A stretch of DNA of 5,583 nt. Source: Acidimicrobiaceae bacterium. GTDB taxonomy: Bacteria > Actinomycetota > Acidimicrobiia > Acidimicrobiales > RAAP-2. The stretch is taken from NCBI GenBank assembly GCA_003157945.1, contig PMFY01000308.1, positions 10,328 through 15,910 on the forward strand, written 5' to 3'. The notes beneath the pieces are model-generated. The model ran no database searches. It was not told the DNA's origin and saw only the letters and a program-made list of their open reading frames with translations. Positions 1 through 5,583 of this stretch are shown one piece after another; position 1 is the first letter of the stretch; each line of letters starts with the position of its first letter. Both the position numbers and the translations under genes were made by a program.

Positions 1-1049
1 CCCCGCACCTGGTTGGCCGCCTCGGCGAACCGCAGCAGTCCGGAGGCCCCGATCGGATTGCTCGACAGGACGCCGCCGGAGGCATTGACCGGCAGCGCGC
101 CACCGAGTTCGGTGGTTCCGTCGTCGACCATCTTCCAGCCCTCGTTCACCTCGGCCAGGCCGAAGGCCTCGAGCCAGATGGGCTCGAGCCACGAGAAGGG
201 GACGTACAGCTCGGCGGTGTCGATCTGTCGACGCGGATCGGTGATGCCGGCCCCGGAGTAGACGTCGGCGGCGCACTGGAGGGCGGCCGCGGGGCGGACC
301 GGATCGCGGCCGGGGAAGCTCGGCGGCTCGGACCGGGACGAGGACGCCAGGATCCATGCCGGCGGCCGGCCGTCGGCTGCCGCGGCATTGGCCCCGTCCT
401 CGTCGGTGATGACCACGGCGCACGCCCCGTCGGACGAGGGACACGACTCGAGGAACCGGGTGGGCTCCCACATCATGGGCGACGCCTTGACCTTCTCGAT
501 GGAGATGTCCTCGATCTTGAGGTGGGCGTACGGGTTCTTGAGGGCGTTCAGGCGGTCCTTGACCGCCACCTTCCACCCGATGTGCTCAGGAGCACCGCTC
601 CGCTGGATGTACGCCCGGATGAACGGGGCGAACGCGCCCCCGGCGCCGAGCGAGGCGCCCTTGCCGCTGCCCAGGGCGAACTGGGCGTTGCCCTCGGACT
701 GCTTCTCGAAGGCGACGGCCAGCACCCGCTTGTGCTTGCCCGCCTGTACGTGCGAGGCGGCCACGATGGCGGTGGTGCCGCCGACCGATCCGGCGGTGTG
801 GACGCGGAACATGGGCTTACCCACCGCTCCGAGCGCGTCGGACAGGTAGAGCTCCGGCTTCATCACGCCCTCGAAGAGGTCGGGCGCCTTGCCGAGCACC
901 ACGGCGTCGATGTCGGCCATCGTCATGTGGGCGTCGTCGAGCGCCCGGAAGACGGCCTCGCGCACGAGGCCGCCGAACGACACGTCGAGGCGCCGCGACT
1001 TGTGGTGCGTCTGGCCGACGCCGACGACGGCCACCGGGGCGGTGCTCAC
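1..1049 (-). CDS. ltp3: Ltp3-like thiolase-fold protein (sterol side-chain aldolase/lipid-transfer type), 3' end truncated by window
   Basis: The gene starts at a GTG (1049-1047) and stays open to base 1, giving 349 codons; roughly the last 40 residues, including the usual C-terminal GH-x-GG region, lie outside the window. Seen in the sequence: an N-terminal thiolase start (APVAVVGVGQT), DAVVLGKAPDLFEG at about 48-61, RVHTAGSVGGTTA at about 82-94, CPSSDGAC at 203-210, and NASGGVLSSNPIGASGL at about 322-338. The position that normally holds the nucleophilic Cys is in HTAGSVGG, with no Cys, so classical thiolysis is unlikely. Known for the family: Ltp3/Ltp4 of Rhodococcus are needed for degradation of C24-branched sterol side chains, and related Ltp2-DUF35 complexes are retro-aldolases acting on steroyl-CoA. 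Inferred: it pairs with the two upstream genes. A GGAGG seven bases before the GTG fixes the start, which overlaps the upstream stop by 4 bp (GTGA). Family assignment is firm; the exact substrate is not. Confidence 0.87.
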   Translation of the reverse strand, partial: MSTAPVAVVGVGQTHHKSRRLDVSFGGLVREAVFRALDDAHMTMADIDAVVLGKAPDLFEGVMKPELYLSDALGAVGKPMFRVHTAGSVGGTTAIVAASHVQAGKHKRVLAVAFEKQSEGNAQFALGSGKGASLGAGGAFAPFIRAYIQRSGAPEHIGWKVAVKDRLNALKNPYAHLKIEDISIEKVKASPMMWEPTRFLESCPSSDGACAVVITDEDGANAAAADGRPPAWILASSSRSEPPSFPGRDPVRPAAALQCAADVYSGAGITDPRRQIDTAELYVPFSWLEPIWLEAFGLAEVNEGWKMVDDGTTELGGALPVNASGGVLSSNPIGASGLLRFAEAANQVR

Positions 1050-2074
1050 GATCGTGCCTCCAGGATGCAGACGAGGTTCTGTTGCAGGCACGGCCCGGAG
1101 GTGGCATGCGCCAGCGCCCGGGTGCCACCACCGAAGATGTGGTCGGCCGCGTGCCCGATGCGGCACAGGCCGGTGGCCATGATGGGGTTCTCGCGTAGGG
1201 CCCCGCCGGACCTGTTCACGGCGACCTCGTCACCGAGCCCGAGCACGTGCCGGAGCAGCAGCTCCTCATGGGTGAACGCGGCCTGGAGCTCGGCCACCTC
1301 GACCGGGGCGTCGGACAGCCCCGCCGCCTCGGCGGCGATGCGCGTGGACGGCGAGTCGTCGAGCGCCCGGAAGGACGGGTTGTGGCATTCGGTCCGATGG
1401 TCGAAGCCGGTGATGTACGCCGGCCGCTCCACCAGCCGCCGGGCACGGTCGCCGGTGGCCAGCACCATGGCGGCCGCCCCGTCGGTGATGGGGGGCACGT
1501 CGTGCCGTCGGAGCGGCTGACGGAGGTACGCCTCGGTCAGGAGGGCTTCGACGTCACCGTCGCCACGCGATCGGACCGCCACCTCGGCCATGGACCGCTC
1601 GTCGGCGATGCCGGCGCCGATCACCGCCCGGGCCTGGAGGGCCGCGAACGTCAACGGGTCGGCCCCGAGCGGTGCCAGGAAGTAGGGATCCATCTCCATC
1701 GGGTAGATGAGGGCCGGGTCGCCGGTGGAGGAGCGACCGGATCCGGTGACCACGGCGATCTCGATGTCACCTTCCTGGAGGCGCAGCCACGCCTCGTAGA
1801 GGGCCCAGGCACCGTCCATCTCCACGTGGGAGTCGCGCTTGGGCGGCCAGGCGCCGATGGCGTCCAGGTTGGAGACGAAGGAGAAGGCCTGGCCGGTGAT
1901 GTAGTCGCAGCTGCCCAGGCAGGTGAAGTCGATGTCGGCGCGCTGCAGTCCGAGCGGCGTGATGGCGGAGGTGATGGCATCCAGCAGCAGCTGGGTCTCG
2001 GACTTGTCGGTGTGCCGGACCATGGGGGTCTGGGCCCAGCCGATCACGGCGATGTCGGTCGATGGCGCGGCCAT
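1046..2074 (-). CDS. ltp4: Ltp4-like thiolase-fold protein lacking the catalytic cysteine
   Basis: 342 aa. It begins with the thiolase-superfamily start TDIAVIGWAQTP (6-17), followed by CLGSCDYITGQAFSFVS (52-68), ESHVEMD-like DSHVEMDGAWALYEA (81-95) where a thiolase would carry its nucleophilic Cys, ITDGAAAMVLA (196-206), VNRSGGALRENPIMATGL (286-303) and HATSGPCLQQN (323-333). The NxSGGAL and GPxLQQN blocks are those of the SCPx/lipid-transfer thiolase group. Because the nucleophile position reads EMDGAW, the protein is probably not a thiolase; a role as one half of an aldolase-type complex on steroid side-chain CoA thioesters is inferred from Ltp2/Ltp3/Ltp4 relatives. The ATG lies two bases after the DUF35 stop (TGA, CC, ATG) and the TGA stop overlaps the next gene's GTG, so the three genes are very likely one translationally coupled operon. 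An AGGA ten bases before the ATG is a modest ribosome binding site. The similarity to M. tuberculosis Rv3522 is from memory, not a search. Confidence 0.87.
   Translation of the reverse strand: MAAPSTDIAVIGWAQTPMVRHTDKSETQLLLDAITSAITPLGLQRADIDFTCLGSCDYITGQAFSFVSNLDAIGAWPPKRDSHVEMDGAWALYEAWLRLQEGDIEIAVVTGSGRSSTGDPALIYPMEMDPYFLAPLGADPLTFAALQARAVIGAGIADERSMAEVAVRSRGDGDVEALLTEAYLRQPLRRHDVPPITDGAAAMVLATGDRARRLVERPAYITGFDHRTECHNPSFRALDDSPSTRIAAEAAGLSDAPVEVAELQAAFTHEELLLRHVLGLGDEVAVNRSGGALRENPIMATGLCRIGHAADHIFGGGTRALAHATSGPCLQQNLVCILEARS
1057..1061 (-). promoter_or_regulatory. Shine-Dalgarno of the ltp3-like gene, inside the end of the ltp4-like gene
   Basis: On the minus strand GGAGG stands seven bases before the GTG at 1049. 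It lies within the last codons of the preceding gene. Together with the GTGA stop/start overlap it decides for the GTG start. Confidence 0.75.
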
Positions 2075-2076
2075 GG

Positions 2077-3063
2077 TCAGAAGATCCTGTTCACGAGGTC
2101 GGGGTCGTCGAGGTCGGGGTCGCCGTTGGGGATCCAACCGAGGAGGGAGCCCCAGCTGCCGCCCATGCCGCCACCCTCCTCGGTCTCCTCGGCCGGCGAG
2201 GCCCACACGGCGTCGACCCGCTGGCCGACCCGCACCTCGTCGGCCGGGAGCTCGATGACCGCCGAGTAGGGAATGATCACGTCGGTCCCGTCGAGGAGGA
2301 CGAAGGCGCGCACGAAGGGCTCCGTCTCGGTCTGGCCGGGGTACTGCACCGGGGTGACGATGGCGAAGTTGGTGATGGTGCCCTTGTGGGGGAGGTCCAC
2401 CTCGCACTCCGGCCCGAGCTCGATGGCGTCGACGGGGCAGAGACCGCGTCCACCTGCGTAGACGCGACCGCACACGGGACAGCGCAGCCCGAGCAACCGG
2501 TGCTCCCTGGACGCCTCCGTGGCCCGGTCGGCGGCCTCGGGCACCGGATTGCGGTAGGTGATCGAGGCCAGGTAGTCCATGCGGGTGACCGGTTCGTCGG
2601 CGGCACCGGTGTCGTCTCCCTCCGTCTCCGGCACCTCGCCGGGTACGAAGCAGATGATGTCGTCGATGCGGCCCTCCCGGCTCCCTCGCCAGCGGGGGGC
2701 CACCCGCATCCCGTCGGACACGGCGCCGGCCGTCCCGGCATCGACCGCGTGCAGCAGGGGAGTGGTGGCCCCGTCCAGGCGGATCAGCGCGAAGGCGAAC
2801 GGCCGGTCGAGCGGATGCTGCTCCGACGGTGCGGCCACCCAGGTCCACGACTCGACCGTGCCGGCGGGGCCCACCTCCACGAACTCGTGGGGCAGTTCCG
2901 CCCCGGTCGCCGGGTCCCATTCCATCGGGGGCACGAGGACGCCGTCCCCGCAGCGGATGCCCAGGATCTTCTTCTCGGTGAGCGCGGTCATGAAGGCCCC
3001 GACGACCGGCCCGAGGGACCGCTTGTACGGAAACGTGATCGTGCTCTCGGTGAATCGGGTCAT
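2077..3063 (-). CDS. Two-unit DUF35 (zinc-ribbon/OB-fold) protein, partner of Ltp-type thiolase-fold enzymes
   Basis: 328 aa, first gene of the operon. Two DUF35-like units are visible. The N-terminal one runs from about 10 to 140, with a KKILGIRCGDGVLVPP ribbon remnant (31-46) that keeps only C38. The C-terminal one runs from about 185 to 295, with LLGLRCPVCGRVY (190-202), GLCPVD (207-212), then an OB-fold (GTITNFAIVTP, VLLDGTDVIIPYS). In the second ribbon C195, C198 and C209 are present but the expected fourth Cys is D212; C220 is nearby. A Gly-rich and acidic tail (about 296-322) follows. DUF35 proteins such as ChsH2 are known to bind thiolase-fold Ltp2 and be required for its aldolase activity; the same partnership with the two downstream genes is inferred from the order, which matches my memory of Rv3521-Rv3523. 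GGAGGG six bases before the ATG supports this start. No promoter-proximal KstR box was recognised. Confidence 0.85.
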   Translation of the reverse strand: MTRFTESTITFPYKRSLGPVVGAFMTALTEKKILGIRCGDGVLVPPMEWDPATGAELPHEFVEVGPAGTVESWTWVAAPSEQHPLDRPFAFALIRLDGATTPLLHAVDAGTAGAVSDGMRVAPRWRGSREGRIDDIICFVPGEVPETEGDDTGAADEPVTRMDYLASITYRNPVPEAADRATEASREHRLLGLRCPVCGRVYAGGRGLCPVDAIELGPECEVDLPHKGTITNFAIVTPVQYPGQTETEPFVRAFVLLDGTDVIIPYSAVIELPADEVRVGQRVDAVWASPAEETEEGGGMGGSWGSLLGWIPNGDPDLDDPDLVNRIF

Positions 3064-3068
3064 CGGTA

Positions 3069-3074
3069 CCCTCC
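3069..3074 (-). promoter_or_regulatory. Shine-Dalgarno of the DUF35 gene
   Basis: On the minus strand GGAGGG lies directly upstream of the ATG at 3063, with about six bases between GGAGG and the start codon. It settles the start of the operon's first gene. Confidence 0.75.
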
Positions 3075-3090
3075 GACGTGCTGCTGCGGA

Positions 3091-3122
3091 CTCCGGGGCA
3101 TTCGAGGACGTTAGCCCCGGAG
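3091..3122. promoter_or_regulatory. Perfect 9-bp inverted repeat in the DUF35-ltp operon leader (candidate operator or leader hairpin)
   Basis: CTCCGGGGC at 3091-3099 is the exact reverse complement of GCCCCGGAG at 3114-3122, with a 14-base spacer. On the minus strand the spacer contains TAACGT (3113-3108), which fits the TAnnnT pattern of an actinobacterial -10 box, so the arms could flank a promoter as a repressor operator would. Alternatively, if transcription starts further upstream, the arms would form an RNA stem about 17 bases before the Shine-Dalgarno. No good -35 is visible. Which of the two applies is not decidable from the sequence. Confidence 0.45.
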
Positions 3123-3263
3123 GTGTCCGCCGTGCATCGGATCACATGGGCCGGACGCGGGCCCCCGGGTCCCAGGGAGGGAACCGGAAGGCCCGGAGGC
3201 TGGCGGGTGGTCGACCGGCGGATCGGCTGGTCCGGGCGGACGGCCGGGCGACGGGCCCCGCCG

Positions 3264-3887
3264 TCAGGGCCGGGAGTCGGCGAGGAGCTCGATGCGCCGG
3301 GCGAGATTCACCGCGTGGTCGCCGAGGCGCTCGTAGAACCTCGCCAGGAGGGTGACCTGCGCGGCCGTCGCCACCGGCATCTGCTCCGCCCCCACCTCCT
3401 CGGTGAGTCGGCCGTGGAGGATGTCCATCTCCTCGTCGGCGGTGGCCAGGCGGTCGGCCACGCGGACACGGTTGCCGAAGGCGTCGGCGGCCTGCTGCCA
3501 CATCTCGTTGGCGACCTCCGTCATCAGCTGGACGATGCCGCGGCTCCGTGGACTCATGGCCGCACCGAGGTGCTCGACGGCCCGCTGGGCGACGTGCTCG
3601 GCGAGGTCGGCACTCCGCTCGAGCTCGGGGATGATGAGGAGCAGGCCCACCAGGTAGCGGAGCTCGTCGCCCTGGACCGGCCGTTCCTGGAGCTCGTCCC
3701 AGATCAGGAGCTCGACGTCGGACGTGAGGGTGTCGACCGACTGGTCCCCGTCGATGACCGATTGTCCGAGGACGGCGTCACCGCTGAGGAGCGCGTGGGT
3801 CGCCCGTGACAGCGCCTCGGAGACGAGCGCGAAGAGCTGGACGACCTTCTGGTCGATGAGGGGGACCCCCGAGGCAGTTGGTTCCAT
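3264..3887 (-). CDS. phoU: PhoU-family phosphate signalling/transport regulator
   Basis: 207 aa, normal length for a single two-repeat PhoU protein. Two helical-bundle repeats are visible, each with an E-x3-D metal-binding type motif: ELERSADLAEHVAQRA (88-103, E90/D94) and FYERLGDHAVNLARRIE (184-200, E186/D190). The second is the classic PhoU signature. There is no signal peptide or membrane segment, so it is cytoplasmic. PhoU proteins are known to restrain phosphate uptake and two-component phosphate signalling. Here no pst genes are in view, and the divergent neighbour is a PHS-type phosphate symporter, so the role is probably control of phosphate uptake or signalling. The ATG at 3887 is the only possible start because an in-frame TAA lies five codons upstream (3902-3900). 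No good Shine-Dalgarno precedes it; a TAATCT about nine bases upstream could be the -10 box of a nearly leaderless mRNA. No terminator is visible downstream. Confidence 0.88.
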   Translation of the reverse strand: MEPTASGVPLIDQKVVQLFALVSEALSRATHALLSGDAVLGQSVIDGDQSVDTLTSDVELLIWDELQERPVQGDELRYLVGLLLIIPELERSADLAEHVAQRAVEHLGAAMSPRSRGIVQLMTEVANEMWQQAADAFGNRVRVADRLATADEEMDILHGRLTEEVGAEQMPVATAAQVTLLARFYERLGDHAVNLARRIELLADSRP

Positions 3888-3902
3888 GTCACCGAGAGAT
3901 TA

Positions 3903-3915
3903 CCCACGACGTGGG
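3903..3915. repeat. Short inverted repeat CCCACG-A-CGTGGG upstream of phoU
   Basis: Six-base perfect arms around a single base, located 16 bases upstream of the phoU start codon. It is short and GC-rich, so it may be chance, but it lies next to a possible phoU -10 (TAATCT on the minus strand, 3903-3898) and could be an operator. Confidence 0.3.
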
Positions 3916-3936
3916 GTTTTGGCGCTGAGCACCGAA

Positions 3937-3948
3937 TAATTGCAATTA
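3937..3948. promoter_or_regulatory. 12-bp perfect AT-rich palindrome TAATTGCAATTA
   Basis: All 12 bases read identically on both strands. In sequence of this composition a fully AT-flanked palindrome is unlikely by chance, and it sits directly beside the PHO-box-like repeat. It may be a binding site for a second regulator, or supply -10-like AATAAT (3935-3940, plus strand) for a promoter. Its function is unknown. Confidence 0.4.
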
Positions 3949-3992
3949 GTTCACACAACGTTTGCCTGGGGATTACCTTCCGTCCACATCGA
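3949..3992 (+). promoter_or_regulatory. PHO-box-like array of four contiguous 11-bp direct repeat units
   Basis: Units at 3949-3959 (GTTCACACAAC), 3960-3970 (GTTTGCCTGGG), 3971-3981 (GATTACCTTCC) and 3982-3992 (GTCCACATCGA) each begin with G. Against the actinobacterial PHO-box core GTTCACC they match 6, 5, 5 and 5 of 7 positions. PhoP (Streptomyces) and RegX3 (mycobacteria) are known to bind 11-bp direct repeats of this core. TTCACA at 3950-3955 could serve as a -35 with TACCTT (3974-3979) as a weak -10 eighteen bases on, placing a transcript start about 25 bases before the symporter ATG. Location between phoU and a phosphate transporter strongly favours the reading; binding itself is inferred. 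Confidence 0.6.
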
Positions 3993-4011
3993 TGGACCAC
4001 AGTGCGTGGCG

Positions 4012-5574
4012 ATGACGACGAGCAGCACGGGACCGGCCGACGGCGCCACGGGGGCCGCACCGCCCTCGGTGGGCCACCTGTTGGACGAGGCCCCGAGGAG
4101 CAGGTTCCACCGCCGGACCGTCGTGGTGTCGGGGGTCGGGTTCTTCACCGATGCGTACGATCTGTTCGTCATCGGGACGGTGTCCGCCATCGTCGCCACC
4201 CAGTGGCACCTCTCCACCGTCGAGACCAGCTGGGTCACGGGTTCGGCGATCCTCGGCGCCTTCTTCGGCGCGCTGCTGTTCGGTCGGATCGCCGACGTCC
4301 TGGGCCGGAAGTCGGTGTACCTCGGTGTGGCCGTCATCATGGTCGTGGGTGCCGTCGCCTCCGCGGTGGCCCCGGGTTTCATCTGGCTCGTGGTGGCGCG
4401 GTTCGTGCTGGGGCTCGGCATCGGCGGTGACTACCCCGTGTCCGCCGTCCTCATGAGCGAGTACTCCAACCGCAGCGACCGGGGCCGCATGGTGGGGATG
4501 GTCTTTTCGATGCAGGCGCTCGGCCTCATCGTCGGTCCGCTGGTCGGCCTGCTCCTCCTGACGTCGGGGATGAGCCACGACATCGCCTGGAGGGTCATGC
4601 TCGGGTTGGGGGCGATCCCGGCGGCCGGGGTCGTCTACCTCCGGTCCCGGATGCCCGAGTCACCGCGCTTCACGGCCCAGGTGCGGGGCGAGGCGGCCGA
4701 GGCCTCCGCCGACCTGGCGACCTTTTCGGACGGTGTCGTCGAGGCCCGGACGACACACGCCCCGGCGGGCGAGCGCATGGGCGTCGGTCAGTTCCTGAGG
4801 AGTCGTCGCATGCTCGTGCTCCTCCTCGGTACGGCCGGGTGCTGGTTCCTGTTCGACTACGCCTACTACGGCAACACGCTGTCCCTGCCCGTCATCCTGA
4901 AGCAGGTGGCCCCCCACGCCTCGCTCGAGACCAAACTGCTGTGGTCGCTCGGCCTGTTCGTCGTGTTCGCGGTACCCGGCTACGTCCTCGCGGTAGTGAC
5001 GATGGACCGCATCGGCCACCGTCGTCTGCAGTACATCGGGTTCGGTGTCATGGCCGCGGCCTTCCTGGCCCTCGCCGCTTTCACCCACCTCACGACGGTC
5101 GTCGGTCCGTTCCTCGCCATCTTCGGCCTGAGCTACTTCTTCGTGCAGTTCGGCCCCAACATGACCACGTTCGTGCTCCCTTCCGAGGTGTTCCCGGTCA
5201 GCATGCGGACCACGGGCCACGGGATCGCCGCCGGTATCGGGAAGCTCGGCGCCTTCGTCGGCGTCTTCCTCGTGCCTCAGCTGCAGAAGCACTACGGACT
5301 GCGGGGCATGCTGTTGATCGCGGGCATCGCCGCGGTGCTCGGGTTCGCGCTCACCGGCGTGCTGCCGGAGCCGGCGCGCCGCTCGCTCGACTCGATGCAC
5401 GATGAGCCGGATGCCCAGCGCATCACCCCTCCCGCGGTGTCGCCGGTGCAGGTGGCCGGATCGTTCGATCACGGGACGGCGGCGTTCCCGCTCATCGTCG
5501 AGCAGGTCCCTGAGCCGAAGACCGCCCCCGCCGGCCACCCACCGACGCGTGAGCCGCTCGGCGGGCCTCACTGA
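4012..5574 (+). CDS. MFS phosphate:H+ symporter, PHS (Pho84/PiPT-like) family
   Basis: 520 aa integral membrane protein with about 12 membrane segments. Segment 1 holds the PHS signature GVGFFTDAYDLFVI (41-54). GRIADVLGRK (91-100) is the MFS loop 2-3 motif. GLGIGGDYPVSA (134-145) and MPESPRF (214-220) are also typical. Every phosphate-contact residue I recall from the fungal PiPT structure has a counterpart at matching spacing: Y141, Q168, W278, D282, Y286 and N383 (in FGPNMTTFVLPSEVFP), plus proton-pathway D140 and K411. The middle loop lies at about 221-262 and a Pro-rich, probably cytoplasmic, tail of about 64 residues follows segment 12. Predicted role: proton-driven uptake of inorganic phosphate. 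The ATG at 4012 was chosen because the earlier frame opening (TTG 3940) lies within the promoter repeats; GTG at 4006 is an alternative. No clear Shine-Dalgarno is visible. Substrate: likely phosphate, though some MFS relatives carry organic acids. Confidence 0.85.
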   Translation: MTTSSTGPADGATGAAPPSVGHLLDEAPRSRFHRRTVVVSGVGFFTDAYDLFVIGTVSAIVATQWHLSTVETSWVTGSAILGAFFGALLFGRIADVLGRKSVYLGVAVIMVVGAVASAVAPGFIWLVVARFVLGLGIGGDYPVSAVLMSEYSNRSDRGRMVGMVFSMQALGLIVGPLVGLLLLTSGMSHDIAWRVMLGLGAIPAAGVVYLRSRMPESPRFTAQVRGEAAEASADLATFSDGVVEARTTHAPAGERMGVGQFLRSRRMLVLLLGTAGCWFLFDYAYYGNTLSLPVILKQVAPHASLETKLLWSLGLFVVFAVPGYVLAVVTMDRIGHRRLQYIGFGVMAAAFLALAAFTHLTTVVGPFLAIFGLSYFFVQFGPNMTTFVLPSEVFPVSMRTTGHGIAAGIGKLGAFVGVFLVPQLQKHYGLRGMLLIAGIAAVLGFALTGVLPEPARRSLDSMHDEPDAQRITPPAVSPVQVAGSFDHGTAAFPLIVEQVPEPKTAPAGHPPTREPLGGPH

Positions 5575-5583
5575 GGAACCGGC

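Larger units (their letters stand above)
3064..3263. other. Intergenic spacer between the DUF35-ltp operon and phoU
   Basis: These 200 bases have no convincing gene; open frames crossing them are shadows on the opposite strands. The spacer holds the leader of the DUF35 operon (Shine-Dalgarno and 9-bp inverted repeat) and the 3' flank of phoU. GC-rich self-complementary patches occur, such as GGTCGACC at 3209-3216, and CCGGGTCCC with GGAACCGG around 3165-3187. None is followed by a T run in either orientation, so no intrinsic terminator for phoU is called. No TnnAACnnGTTnnA (KstR-type) site was found by eye. Confidence 0.6.
3888..4011. other. Divergent control region between phoU and the phosphate symporter gene
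   Basis: This 124-bp spacer is where promoters for both divergent genes must lie. From the phoU side it holds: a CCCACG-A-CGTGGG inverted repeat (3903-3915), an AT-rich patch with the palindrome TAATTGCAATTA (3937-3948), and four contiguous 11-bp PHO-box-like units (3949-3992). It stands out from the surrounding GC-rich sequence by its AT content around 3928-3960. Confidence 0.6.

Noticed and set aside
522..1520. Long plus-strand open frame opposite the ltp3/ltp4-like genes
   Set aside because: It spans the junction of two well-supported minus-strand genes, has low-complexity Arg/Gly/His-rich translation and no recognisable domain; a high-GC antisense shadow.
2062..3114. Long plus-strand open frame opposite the DUF35 gene
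   Set aside because: It mirrors the DUF35 gene, its translation is Gly/Arg/His-rich with no motif, and the opposite frame has clear zinc-ribbon/OB-fold sequence and a Shine-Dalgarno.
1046..3145. A single 699-residue minus-strand frame that could be read as a fusion protein
   Set aside because: Only the part from the ATG at 2074 is thiolase-like; the upstream half is an out-of-frame reading of the DUF35 gene, so there is no fusion.
3165..3187. Possible terminator hairpin (CCGGGTCCC with GGAACCGG) downstream of phoU
   Set aside because: The arms match only with a bulge and mismatch, and no T tract follows in either direction.
3230..3254. Imperfect tandem repeat of CCGGGCG-containing units
   Set aside because: Low-complexity GC-rich sequence; two short copies with an indel are expected by chance at this composition.
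3064..3263. KstR-type operator for the ltp operon
   Set aside because: No TnnAACnnGTTnnA-like palindrome was found in the spacer by eye; only the unrelated GC-rich inverted repeat is present.
4660..5571. Minus-strand open frame of about 300 codons inside the symporter gene
   Set aside because: It is rich in Arg/His/Glu/Gly with no domain and lies wholly opposite strongly conserved transporter sequence.

Overview
The window is about two-thirds G+C. Its genes are tightly packed, with a GTG start, overlapping stop/start codons and GGAGG ribosome binding sites. This points to a high-GC actinobacterium. A three-gene set resembling Mycobacterium/Rhodococcus sterol side-chain genes fits that. A steroid-degrading or environmental actinomycete, or a member of the Acidimicrobiia, is plausible. 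The phylum is an inference from composition and gene family.

Positions 1-3063, minus strand: a three-gene operon read right to left. First is a two-unit DUF35 (zinc ribbon + OB-fold) protein (3063-2077). Two bases later comes a thiolase-fold protein resembling Ltp4 (2074-1046). It overlaps by 4 bp (GTGA) a second thiolase-fold protein resembling Ltp3 (1049 to beyond base 1, 3' end cut off by the window edge). The order matches what I recall of Rv3521-Rv3522-Rv3523 in M. tuberculosis. Neither thiolase has a cysteine at the usual nucleophile position. This suggests retro-aldol (carbon-carbon lyase) chemistry on a steroyl-CoA side chain, with DUF35 as obligate partner, rather than true thiolysis.

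Positions 3064-3263: a 200-bp spacer with no gene. It carries a perfect 9-bp inverted repeat in the leader/promoter of the DUF35-ltp operon, and a strong Shine-Dalgarno.

Positions 3264-5574: a phosphate module of two divergent genes. A PhoU-family protein (3887-3264, minus) faces a major facilitator transporter (4012-5574, plus). The transporter has the signature and every phosphate-coordinating residue I can recall of the Pho84/PiPT phosphate:H+ symporter (PHS) family. The 124-bp divergent spacer is AT-rich in its middle. It holds a 12-bp perfect palindrome, then four contiguous 11-bp units resembling the actinobacterial PHO box (GTTCACC-type repeats bound by PhoP/RegX3). The first unit overlaps a possible -35 element. 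The simplest reading is a phosphate-starvation-controlled, PhoU-modulated phosphate importer beside an unrelated steroid side-chain operon. No RNA genes, mobile elements or CRISPR arrays were seen.
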